From NCBI GenBank assembly GCA_030430345.1, contig JAUIFT010000062.1:1-8786 (forward strand): a stretch of DNA of 8,786 nucleotides, in the 5' to 3' direction. The position numbers and the translations under genes are program-made. Below are positions 1 through 7,353 of this stretch, in pieces. The notes beneath the pieces are model-generated. The model was given only the letters and a program-made list of their open reading frames with translations, was not told the DNA's origin and made no database searches. Position 1 is the first letter of the stretch; every line of letters starts with the position of its first letter. This DNA comes from Calditrichia bacterium (GTDB lineage: Bacteria > Calditrichota > Calditrichia > RBG-13-44-9 > J042).

Positions 1-1843
1 GGGTGCGTTTGACCCACTTGTAATGAACGTCCATCGTGCTACGATTCATTGCCGTAAATTCATTAGAATAAAGATATTGAGTGCCTTCAAAATCGTCGTT
101 GGTCGATTGCAATACCTGCACCCAGCGCGGCATCATTTTCGGCGGTACTGCAGGCGTGTGTCCCTCCCCGTAGCTATAAATGATCTCCAGGGGTGTATCA
201 CCCATACCGTCATCCCGAATGATTTTTTTCACACGGACACCGCCCTGGTAGCGGCTGCTGTAGGCGGGATTATCCGGATTAACAAATGAGAAGAAGAAGG
301 TTTGGTTGATCGCATTGGGACTGTAGTTATTGCCGCGAAAATAGTAGATGTCCAGCGGAATATTCTCAGTATCGATGCGATCGTTCCCATACTCGTAGGC
401 TTCGCTGCCGCCGGTGGGGAAGATGACTTTCGAGAGGCTCCAGGCCTGGCCATCGGTGGTGTCGGCATCGGTGTAATTGTAGTTTTCATAGAATGGTGCT
501 GCCGGCAGGTTGTCGTAATAGCCGAAGCCGTCATAATGATGCAGCGAGCTGGCGGAATACCAGGGCGGATTATGAGTGCCGCTGGGGTATTCTAACTGAT
601 AACCAGGCATGCTGCTGCCATCGTGAGCCAGGTATTGCCAACCGTGCAATGTCAGCTTCCCTTTGTTATTGCCGCTCCGTCCGAGGTGATAGGCGTATTG
701 CGAGGAAGCGGGATCAGTATCATCATTAAGAAGCTTGACCCGTTGAACCACATCACCGTCTTTAGTGGAAAGGACAATCTCATCCAGGCGACGATAGCTG
801 CTGGCGATATCCCCGATAGGATTGTATTTCAGGTCGATGTCCGCACGTCCGCCGGTGCTGATAAAATCCACGGTATGGGTCGGCGTTTTGATGCTCTTCA
901 GGTAGATATTTTCCACCAGCCGTCCCTGCCCCGGCGCACCATTGATGTCGAAGTCTCCCAGGCCGTTAAAGCCGTAATCGAACTTGATCCAGCTCCCTTC
1001 ACCATAGGGCGGGTCGTTGATATCGTCCTGCAGCAGACTGCCTTCAAGTCCCAGGAAATCCGGCGCGGCAATCGCCAGCAAGCGCCAGACATTGGCATGC
1101 TGCTTCGGAAGCCCGGAAGGGAAGATGTTGCTAAATCTGGCCACCGAAGGCATACCATAGAAATAGCGGGTGCCATCATCGGTGGTAATGATGAAGCGGG
1201 TGTAGTCATCTTCGTCCGGATCGAGGTGACTGCCTCCCGGCCAGTCATAATCGCTATCTACGAATGCCTGTATTTTGTAAGGAAAGTGCTCTTCGAAATA
1301 AAACTGCGAGGCATTGTACGGCGCCACAAAATCGCTTTTGGACGGATCGTCATTGAAACCAAAGATATTGCTCTTGAACATCGTCAGCGTGCCTCTCCCG
1401 GGAATGGTGACATAGTAACGATCGGGGAGAAAATCGTCGGTCCCTTCTTCGTTCGGAAAATCGACATCATAAACGGTGTTATCGATTTTTATATTCCCCT
1501 GCACATCGCGGGTGATGCTGCCGGGATCGAAGTTCCAGCCCAGCCCCAGCCAGCTGGCCTGCTGATGGTAGGCGATGCCCGCTTTGTAATTGAAGTTGAT
1601 GGGGAAATCCAGTCCATTCAAACCTGGCACAGAAAGCACCGGCAGGGACAGGTTGAGATCGCCCTTGCTATCCACCTGTCCCTCGGGAATGCCGGCAAAG
1701 TGCCAGACCTCTGGCTGCATGTTATATTCATTGAAACGTTTAAAATCATTTTGCGGATAAAGCTGGAAAGAGAAAGAAAGCATTAATAGAAAGGAGAATA
1801 TCGTTAAGCGATCTCCCCGGCGTTGTGTGGATAAATTTCGCAT
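1..1843 (-). CDS. Secreted YD-repeat/Rhs-like protein, N-terminal 614 residues (3' end outside window)
   Basis: This frame stays open from an ATG at 1843-1841 to the left edge, giving 614 codons plus one base. The start is preceded by AGGGGG four bases upstream. Residues 1-13 are basic and about 14-30 are hydrophobic, which fits a Sec signal peptide, although no clean AXA cleavage site is seen. Residues 68-112 carry the block 'LPVLSVPGLNGLDFPINFNY' followed by 'ASWLGLGWNFDPGSITRD', which I recognise from the N-terminal part of Bacteroidota RHS/YD-repeat and SpvB-like proteins. Later blocks of the same style are 'LSKVIFPTGGSEAYEYGND' (470-488) and 'YQGGVRVKKIIRDDG' (532-546). The YD repeats, the Rhs core and any C-terminal toxin or adhesive domain would lie beyond the window, so the function of the whole protein cannot be told. 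It lies downstream of clpC in the same direction but beyond a terminator and a 675-bp gap, so it is probably transcribed separately. Confidence 0.8.
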   Translation of the reverse strand, partial: MRNLSTQRRGDRLTIFSFLLMLSFSFQLYPQNDFKRFNEYNMQPEVWHFAGIPEGQVDSKGDLNLSLPVLSVPGLNGLDFPINFNYKAGIAYHQQASWLGLGWNFDPGSITRDVQGNIKIDNTVYDVDFPNEEGTDDFLPDRYYVTIPGRGTLTMFKSNIFGFNDDPSKSDFVAPYNASQFYFEEHFPYKIQAFVDSDYDWPGGSHLDPDEDDYTRFIITTDDGTRYFYGMPSVARFSNIFPSGLPKQHANVWRLLAIAAPDFLGLEGSLLQDDINDPPYGEGSWIKFDYGFNGLGDFDINGAPGQGRLVENIYLKSIKTPTHTVDFISTGGRADIDLKYNPIGDIASSYRRLDEIVLSTKDGDVVQRVKLLNDDTDPASSQYAYHLGRSGNNKGKLTLHGWQYLAHDGSSMPGYQLEYPSGTHNPPWYSASSLHHYDGFGYYDNLPAAPFYENYNYTDADTTDGQAWSLSKVIFPTGGSEAYEYGNDRIDTENIPLDIYYFRGNNYSPNAINQTFFFSFVNPDNPAYSSRYQGGVRVKKIIRDDGMGDTPLEIIYSYGEGHTPAVPPKMMPRWVQVLQSTNDDFEGTQYLYSNEFTAMNRSTMDVHYKWVKRT

Positions 1844-2462
1844 TTTTCCCCCTGCGATATTTAAGTGAGTATTCCGGCAGGCCCCGACGAACGCAAAATA
1901 CCCTCCCGAAAACGGATGTTGATTAATCTGTCTGTGCGTTCTAAAGAAGTATTGTCAGAGGGAAGAAATTTTTAGAATTTTTTGAAGAAAAAAATTATGA
2001 GAGAAATTCAGGAGCGAAAGCCAAGCACTAATTAAACACTTTTCGTTACAATTCCGGCTGCCGGGAATACAACGAAATTATATCCGAAACTTGTTTAGGT
2101 AGATTCAAATCTGATGTTACACGCCTATCAAGTTGTTAAGGTGATCGCTAAGGCCCCGCCCTTGCAGGGCTCTATCCAGTTTAATTTATACCATCCCCGG
2201 TGCTGTACGCACCGCGTAAGCCACAGCCTATAAAATAAAATCAGCCCGCTAAGGGCGATCTAAAATAGCTCAGGACGCCAGTCCGGGGCGGGTAAATGAT
2301 GAGTATCGCGCATTGTTTGCCAGGATAAAATATCCCCAGAAAGAGGTATTATTTAAAAAGGCGCGTAATATGATTTGAATATTGGGGTAGTGATAAAAAA
2401 GTAATACTAAACGCCGTCAATATTTCGTTTGAAATCTTGACGCAGGAAAAGGGCAGGAAAAC
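1844..2462. other. Intergenic region with clustered hairpins; no gene seen
   Basis: No convincing coding frame was found between the YD-repeat gene and the clpC terminator. The first roughly 200 bases are AT-rich and should hold the leader and promoter of the YD-repeat gene; no clear -35/-10 pair stands out. Positions 1889-1895 and 1935-1941 form a 7-bp stem (GAACGCA/TGCGTTC). Positions 2157-2288 are a GC-rich island of four hairpins, listed separately. Positions 2415-2442 form another hairpin: CGTCAA/TTGACG, one mismatch, ATTTC/GAAAT, loop GTTT. It has no adjacent T-run on either strand. Just beside it, GCAGGAAAA occurs twice (2442-2450 and 2453-2461). Confidence 0.6.
2157..2288. repeat. REP-like cluster of four GC-rich hairpins with inverted 15-nt halves
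   Basis: Four short stems sit in an otherwise AT-rich gap: GCCCT/AGGGC at 2158-2170, CGGTGC/GCACCG at 2198-2214, GCCC/GGGC at 2244-2256, and GGAC/GTCC at 2273-2284. The last can extend to 2269-2288 with one mismatch and a wobble pair. The first and third belong to a 15-nt motif present in opposite orientations: AGCCCTGCAAGGGCG on the minus strand at 2171-2157 and AGCCCGCTAAGGGCG on the plus strand at 2243-2257, with 12 of 15 bases identical. Each half therefore reads as an AGCCC..AGGGCG hairpin, an AT-rich linker and a second GC hairpin. This resembles dispersed palindromic intergenic repeats known from environmental Bacteroidota and Planctomycetes genomes. That resemblance is from memory, and copy number cannot be judged from one window. 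Confidence 0.45.
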
Positions 2463-2494
2463 AAAAAGGCTGCCCCAAACGGAGCAGCCTTTTT
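2463..2494 (-). terminator. Rho-independent terminator of clpC
   Basis: A perfect 11-bp inverted repeat, AAAAAGGCTGC (2463-2473) and GCAGCCTTTTT (2484-2494), surrounds a 10-base loop that can form two more C-G pairs. It starts 24 bases past the clpC stop codon. Read on the minus strand it is a GC-rich stem ending in a run of T, the classical intrinsic terminator form. The A-run on the other side makes the element symmetric, so it could also stop plus-strand transcription. Confidence 0.9.
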
Positions 2495-2518
2495 CAAAAA
2501 CGCATATTTATGAAACGA

Positions 2519-4987
2519 TTATTCTTCTTCGATATCAATATTCTTGCTGATTTCGTAGAAGCCCAATTCGTTCTTGTTCTTCATCTTGATCTTGATGGTG
2601 GAACCGTTGGAATAACGGCCTTTCAGGATCTCATCCGCCAGCGGATCTTCAATGTATTTCTGAATCGCCCGCTTCAATGGCCGCGCACCGAGGATCGGAT
2701 CATAGCCATTGGTCACGATGAAATCTTTCGCGCCATCGGTCAGTTCCAAAGTAATGTTGTGCTCAAGGAGGCGGCCGGCCATTTCGTCTACCAGCAGCTC
2801 AACGATTTTCACAACTTCTTTCTTCTTCAGGCGGCGGAAGAAAATCAGCTCATCCAGACGGTTGATGAATTCCGGATTGAACAGCCGCTTCATTTCCGTA
2901 TCGATTTTGTCGCGCATTACTTCATGCTCGGCGTCGTCTTTCCCCTGGGTGAAGCCCATGGAAACATTCTTCTTGATTTCCCGGGTACCGACGTTGCTGG
3001 TGAGGATGAGAATCGTGTTCCGGAAATCTACCTTCCGGCCGAGACTATCGGTCAACTGACCTTCATCGAGCACCTGCAGGAGAATATTGAATACATCCGG
3101 ATGCGCTTTTTCGATCTCATCGAAGAGCACCACGGAGTAAGGATGGCGGCGCACTTTTTCCGTAAGCTGCCCACCTTCTTCGTATCCCACATATCCGGGA
3201 GGGGAGCCAACCAGGCGGGAGACGGAAAATTTTTCCATGTATTCGGACATATCGATGCGCACCAGGGCATCTTTCCGCTCAAAGAGATATTCCGCCAGCA
3301 CTTTCGCCAGATGGGTTTTCCCCACACCGGTCGGTCCGAGGAACATAAAGGAGCCGATCGGGCGATTGGGATCTTTTAGGCCCGCACGGGTGCGGCGAAT
3401 TGCCCGGGTAATGGTGTCGATGCTGTCATCCTGCCCAATGACCAATGTTTTCAGATGATCGGCCATGCTGAGCAGCTTCTTGGACTCGCTCTGGGCAACG
3501 CGCTGCACCGGCACGCCGGTAATCATTGCCACGACTTCAGCGATGTCTTCTTCTTCGACATTGGCGATATGGTTTTCTTCTTCGCGCTCCCATTTGTTGC
3601 GCTCAAATACCAGCTCTTCCTGGAGGCGGCGTTCGACATCGCGAAGCTTGGCAGCACGCTCAAAATCCTGCTGCTTGGCATACTGTTCTTTTTCCTGGCG
3701 AATCTTCTCGATCCGTTGTTCCAGTTCAAGAATTTCTTTCGGCACCACGATGCTGGAGATGTGCACGCGGGAACCGGTTTCATCCAGTACATCAATGGCT
3801 TTGTCCGGGAAAAATTTATCGGTGATGTAACGCTCGCAAAGGCGGACGGTGCCGATCAGGGCTTCGTCGGTGTAGCGCACGCGATGGTGCTCTTCGTACT
3901 TGCCTTTGATGAAGCGGAGAATTTCCAGGGTTTCTTCCGGGGTGGTCGGTTCGATCATAACCTTCTGGAAACGCCGTTCCAACGCACCGTCCTTCTCAAT
4001 ATACATGCGGTATTCATCGAGGGTGGTTGCGCCGATACACTGCAGTTCACCACGGGCCAGGGCCGGTTTGAACATATTGGAAGCGTCCAGGGAACCGGAA
4101 GCGCCGCCAGCGCCAACGATGGTATGCAGCTCGTCGATAAAAAGAATAATGTTATCCGCTTTTTCCAGTTCGCCCATGATCGCTTTCATGCGTTCTTCGA
4201 ACTGTCCGCGGTATTTAGTACCGGCAACAATGCTGCCCATATCCAGAGCAACAACCCGCTTATTGTGCAGCACGCGCGGCACTTTTTTGCTAATGATGCG
4301 CAGGGCGAGACCTTCAGCGACGGCCGTTTTACCAACGCCCGGTTCACCGATGAGCACCGGATTGTTTTTCTTACGACGACTCAGGATTTGGGCAACACGT
4401 TCAATAATTTGATCACGACCGATCACCGGGTCCAGTTTACCCTGGGTGGCAAGTTGAGTGAGATCGCGACCGAAATGATCAAGTGCAGGCGTCTTAACTT
4501 TCTGGGATGATTGGGAAGAGTATGACATGGATGGCTTACCCTCTAGTATATTCTTCAGTTCGTTATATACTATATTATAATCAACATTGAAACTCATTAG
4601 CACTTGAGCAGCTAATCCTTCCTTTTCTTTTAATAGAGAAAGGAGTAAATGTTCCGTGCCAATAATATCGGACTTAAAGTTTTTTGCTTCCAAATAGGTA
4701 ATCTTGAGAACTTTCTCAGCCCGTTTGGAAAGCGGTAAATTGCCCAGCGTCATCATGCCGCCGGCGGGTCCGGAAGCCTCTTCCAGACGCTGCTTCAGCT
4801 TCTCCAAATCCATGTTAAGATTTTTCAATATCTTAACTGCAATACCTTCGCCTTCCTTCAGGATACCTAACAGCAAGTGTTCCGTACCGATGTAGTCGTG
4901 CCCCAGGCGCATTGCTTCTTCTTTGGAAAATCGAATGACTTTCTGGACGCGGCTCGTGAAATTATTTCTCATCGAAAATCCTAACAT
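2519..4987 (-). CDS. clpC: ATP-dependent Clp protease ATP-binding subunit ClpC (822 aa)
   Basis: ClpC is a cytoplasmic AAA+ unfoldase that forms a hexamer, unfolds damaged or tagged proteins and feeds them to ClpP. The protein has the full family layout and usual length. Two Clp_N repeats span residues about 8-148, with the matching blocks '[14 protein letters not shown]' (35-48) and '[14 protein letters not shown]' (111-124). AAA-1 has Walker A GEPGVGKT (214-221) and Walker B ILFIDE (281-286). The middle domain is a coiled coil with a UVR-like stretch (about 421-456), which separates ClpC from ClpA. AAA-2 has GPTGVGKT (551-558), VVLFDE (619-624) and the sensor-2 block GARPLKR (767-773). The MGF at 677-679 lies where ClpC proteins carry the ClpP-binding loop (VGF or LGF), so partnership with ClpP is expected. 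Two starts are possible: ATG 4987 (AGAGG about 11 bases upstream) and ATG 4972 (TAGGA six bases upstream, protein beginning [10 protein letters not shown]). No ctsR, mcsA or mcsB lies beside it. Confidence 0.97.
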   Translation of the reverse strand: MLGFSMRNNFTSRVQKVIRFSKEEAMRLGHDYIGTEHLLLGILKEGEGIAVKILKNLNMDLEKLKQRLEEASGPAGGMMTLGNLPLSKRAEKVLKITYLEAKNFKSDIIGTEHLLLSLLKEKEGLAAQVLMSFNVDYNIVYNELKNILEGKPSMSYSSQSSQKVKTPALDHFGRDLTQLATQGKLDPVIGRDQIIERVAQILSRRKKNNPVLIGEPGVGKTAVAEGLALRIISKKVPRVLHNKRVVALDMGSIVAGTKYRGQFEERMKAIMGELEKADNIILFIDELHTIVGAGGASGSLDASNMFKPALARGELQCIGATTLDEYRMYIEKDGALERRFQKVMIEPTTPEETLEILRFIKGKYEEHHRVRYTDEALIGTVRLCERYITDKFFPDKAIDVLDETGSRVHISSIVVPKEILELEQRIEKIRQEKEQYAKQQDFERAAKLRDVERRLQEELVFERNKWEREEENHIANVEEEDIAEVVAMITGVPVQRVAQSESKKLLSMADHLKTLVIGQDDSIDTITRAIRRTRAGLKDPNRPIGSFMFLGPTGVGKTHLAKVLAEYLFERKDALVRIDMSEYMEKFSVSRLVGSPPGYVGYEEGGQLTEKVRRHPYSVVLFDEIEKAHPDVFNILLQVLDEGQLTDSLGRKVDFRNTILILTSNVGTREIKKNVSMGFTQGKDDAEHEVMRDKIDTEMKRLFNPEFINRLDELIFFRRLKKKEVVKIVELLVDEMAGRLLEHNITLELTDGAKDFIVTNGYDPILGARPLKRAIQKYIEDPLADEILKGRYSNGSTIKIKMKNKNELGFYEISKNIDIEEE

Positions 4988-5029
4988 CTTTATAGATACC
5001 TCTTGTATGTGTGTTTTTTACCACTGATC

Positions 5030-5058
5030 AATATAATGGATTCATTAAGTCTAATCAA
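5030..5058 (-). promoter_or_regulatory. Sigma70-like promoter of clpC
   Basis: On the minus strand TTGATT (5058-5053) is followed after exactly 17 bases by TATATT (5035-5030), close to the TTGACA-N17-TATAAT consensus. Transcription would start near 5023, giving a leader of about 36 bases before the ATG at 4987. No CIRCE operator (TTAGCACTC-N9-GAGTGCTAA) is present here, so HrcA control is not supported. Confidence 0.6.
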
Positions 5059-5529
5059 GTTACATTATGGGATTTAATTCCGGTCATGTACCGTTTCAGT
5101 GCTGCTGAAATCGGGAAATTTACGACTGTCAAATTGCTCGCCCCAATACAGTTACAGGTACAATGAGTAAGGTGTGCATTGAAGGTAACTGCTTAATTGA
5201 AAATAAGCTTAGCAAGGGAAGAATTAATGATTTTTATCACATGCGCCCTGCTGGATATTCTCTGCCGAAAATTTCTGAAAATAATATAGACCGGGAAAGT
5301 ATTGATACTGCTGATATTAACCGAATAAAATATTTTGGGCACTGTTTTCGCGGAAAATTTACCGCAACAGAAAGGACCCATCTTTCTATTATAAAAAAGA
5401 GTTTTGCTATTTTCAAATAAATCTTATCTTGAAATGTCTTATGTGGGAATTCGGGGGCAGTTTATCAGTAAGCATGGAGGCGAAAAACTGCTGTCGAATA
5501 TCGTTTGGCTTTATGAAAACTGGAATGAA
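5059..5529. other. AT-rich divergent intergenic region upstream of clpC and the amylase gene
   Basis: No convincing gene was found here. A 9-bp hairpin lies at 5091-5114 (CCG-TTTCAG / CTGAAA-T-CGG with one bulged T), about 33 bases upstream of the clpC -35 box. Smaller dyads are AGTAT-TG-ATACT at 5298-5309 and GCGG/CCGC at 5350-5365. An 85-codon open frame at 5163-5420 has no good ribosome binding site and an undistinguished I/K/N-rich product, so I do not call it. A 30-codon frame at 5441-5533 ends by overlapping the amylase start codon (see findings). No clear plus-strand promoter was identified. Confidence 0.5.
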
Positions 5530-7056
5530 ATGACCTTACCATTGCGTACCTTTCTCGGGTTCACCAGGGCGTTTGTACTTGCCTTATTTCTGTTTTTGCC
5601 TGCCTGTGAAAATGACACTTCTCCCGCTTCAAATTTGGAAAATGATATTCGCCACCTGCGTATTTACCAGGTGATGGTGGAATCCTTTATCGATGGCGAT
5701 CCGGCGCGTGGCTACGGGGAAGGATATGGCCTCAGCCATCACCAGGGAGATTTACGGGGCATCATCAATGCCTTGCCCTATATTAAAAGCCTCGGTGTCA
5801 ATGCCATTTGGATGACCCCGATTTTCGATTCCGGGAAAGGGGAAGGTAAAAACATTGGCTGGGAAGCGACCGGCTATTTCCCGAAAGATTATTTTCGTAT
5901 CGATCCCGCTTTCGGCACGCTGGAAGATGCCCGGGAGCTGGTCGATACCGCTCACGAACTGGGACTGTATGTTTTCCTCGACGGCGTGTTCGGTCACCAT
6001 AAGGAAACGGTAATGCCTTCTCCCCAGGGGCGCACCCCGGTTGGGAATCCCCGCCAGGTCGACTATCCGGCTTCCCTGCCGTTTTACAAGGAGGTGGCGA
6101 CATACTGGATAGACGAACTGAATATCGATGGCTGGAGACTGGACCAGGCCTACCAGGTACCGGTTTCTGCCTGGCAGGAAATTCGGGAAGCGATTGAAGA
6201 GAAATGCCGTCAGCGGAAAGCAGCGGGAGAAGAATGGGGAACCCTCGGTTACATGGTCGGCGAGATCTGGAAGGGAGAGCGGGAAATCAGTGAAAAAGGC
6301 TATGGAGAAAATCTGCAGGGACTGCCTTCCTGTTTCGATTTTCCGCTGCGCTACCGGCTCGTGCAAACGCTGGCGGTAGAGGAAAATGGCTTTGGCCGCC
6401 GTCCGGCATCGGCCTTGCGCGAAGGGCTGCATTCCCGCAGTAAATATCCCGAAGGCGCACAACCGAATTTGATGCTCACTAATCATGACCTGGTTCGTTT
6501 CGGCGATTTGATCGAACGGGCCGGCTATCCGGGGAAAGGAGATCCGACCTACTGGCTGCGCCATCGCAGCGCACTCAGTTTTCTGGCTGCGACCAGCGGG
6601 CCGATCACCATCTATTATGGTGATGAATATGGCGAGGAGGTGCCGGGATTTGCCCATCAGGAGCTAGATCGCTGCTGGGAAAAAGGACTTTGCGACGATC
6701 ATGTTTCCCGAACCAGCGGGCGCATTGATGGTTTTACACCGGAAGAAACCGCGCTGCAGGATTATCTGCGAGCGTTATTAGATCTGCGCGATCGTCATGC
6801 CGCGCTTTGGAAAGGGGAGCGGGACAATCTGTTTGCCAACGAAACAATATTTGCCGATTACAAAATCTGGGAAGACGACCGGATCATTTATGTGCTCAAT
6901 ACCGGGTTGATGCCGGAGACAGTTGTATTCGATCCGGAAAGAATCAATGGAAGCAAGCTGCGCGACGCCCTTGATGATGAAACATTTGGTATTACGGATA
7001 CAAACTTTAGCGTAACGATACCGGCGCTCTCAGCACGCTTCCTGATAGTAGAATAG
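5530..7056 (+). CDS. Alpha-amylase-family (GH13) lipoprotein
   Basis: This is a glycoside hydrolase of the alpha-amylase superfamily, expected to cleave alpha-1,4-glucans such as starch fragments or maltodextrins outside the inner membrane. The chosen ATG gives 508 residues. It starts MTLPLR, a hydrophobic stretch follows, and a lipobox LPAC ends at Cys26, so it should be lipid-anchored. The residues after the Cys (E-N-D) are acidic. The four GH13 regions are present: region I DGVFGHH (from D151), region II GWRLD with nucleophile D205 and R203, region III GEIW with acid/base E245, and region IV TNHD with D320. The barrel start 'HLRIYQVMVESFIDGDP' and a C-terminal beta-sandwich ending in ALSARFLIVE are also typical. 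An in-frame extension to ATG 5404 exists but would bury the signal peptide behind 42 residues, so it is less likely. No SusCD-like or other sugar-utilisation genes are visible nearby, so exact substrate and GH13 subfamily remain open. Confidence 0.9.
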   Translation: MTLPLRTFLGFTRAFVLALFLFLPACENDTSPASNLENDIRHLRIYQVMVESFIDGDPARGYGEGYGLSHHQGDLRGIINALPYIKSLGVNAIWMTPIFDSGKGEGKNIGWEATGYFPKDYFRIDPAFGTLEDARELVDTAHELGLYVFLDGVFGHHKETVMPSPQGRTPVGNPRQVDYPASLPFYKEVATYWIDELNIDGWRLDQAYQVPVSAWQEIREAIEEKCRQRKAAGEEWGTLGYMVGEIWKGEREISEKGYGENLQGLPSCFDFPLRYRLVQTLAVEENGFGRRPASALREGLHSRSKYPEGAQPNLMLTNHDLVRFGDLIERAGYPGKGDPTYWLRHRSALSFLAATSGPITIYYGDEYGEEVPGFAHQELDRCWEKGLCDDHVSRTSGRIDGFTPEETALQDYLRALLDLRDRHAALWKGERDNLFANETIFADYKIWEDDRIIYVLNTGLMPETVVFDPERINGSKLRDALDDETFGITDTNFSVTIPALSARFLIVE

Positions 7057-7353
7057 ACCGTCGGCACTGTTGAATTTTGTCACAACACCGTTGATTTTTT
7101 TTACACTCCTATCCCTCTGTAAATCCTGCATTTAGTTGTAAAATTCCCCCGGTAAAGGAAATACCGTTGAAATTTTCATCGGCAATACAATGTAAACTGC
7201 AAAATTACCTACCTGTATATTGATCTCTAATATTCTGTTTATAAATAGCTTAGCCATTTTCAGGTTTTCTGGCATATTGCTTGAATAGTAAAACTACAGT
7301 GCGTGTTAATGGTAATAAAATGCCAAACTGATTTCACCGAAAGGAGGTGGAGC
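7057..7353. other. AT-rich intergenic region between the amylase and GcvH-like genes
   Basis: No coding sequence was found. A weak structure at 7140-7176 combines AAAATT/AATTTT outside and CGGTA/TACCG (7150-7154, 7162-7166) inside, and could help end amylase transcription. It is not a strong terminator. A poor promoter-like pair, TTGATC (7220-7225) and TAAATA (7242-7247) with 16 bases between, lies upstream of the GcvH-like gene. Neither is good enough for a separate call. Confidence 0.4.
7341..7347 (+). promoter_or_regulatory. Strong Shine-Dalgarno site that fixes the GcvH-like start
   Basis: AAGGAGG is followed by six bases and then ATG at 7354. The frame could extend upstream to an ATG at 7303, but that start has no comparable site and would put charged residues ahead of the membrane anchor. 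The site therefore decides the start. Confidence 0.85.

Noticed and set aside
623..1786. 387-codon plus-strand open frame
   Set aside because: It lies wholly antisense to the YD-repeat gene, whose protein shows recognisable family blocks and a ribosome binding site. The plus-strand product has no recognisable domain.
1880..1945. Resemblance of the minus-strand leader (AACGCACAGACAG..) to a c-di-GMP-I (GEMM) riboswitch
   Set aside because: Only the GCACAG-like stretch is similar. The conserved GACGCAAAGCC half and the paired helices in the right order are missing.
2510..4510. Long plus-strand open frames (2510-3379 and 3455-4510) opposite clpC
   Set aside because: They mirror the codon structure of the highly conserved clpC on the other strand. 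The translations have no family motifs and no good ribosome binding sites.
5163..5420. 85-codon plus-strand open frame in the divergent intergenic region
   Set aside because: No clear Shine-Dalgarno site, an AT-driven I/K/N-rich composition and no recognisable motif; probably a chance frame. Conservation in relatives would revive it.
5752..6657. 301-codon minus-strand open frame
   Set aside because: It is antisense to the GH13 barrel, which carries every catalytic motif.
7268..7286. TGGCATATTGC as a sigma54 promoter upstream of the GcvH-like gene
   Set aside because: The GG and GC dinucleotides are only 6 bases apart; sigma54 promoters need 10.
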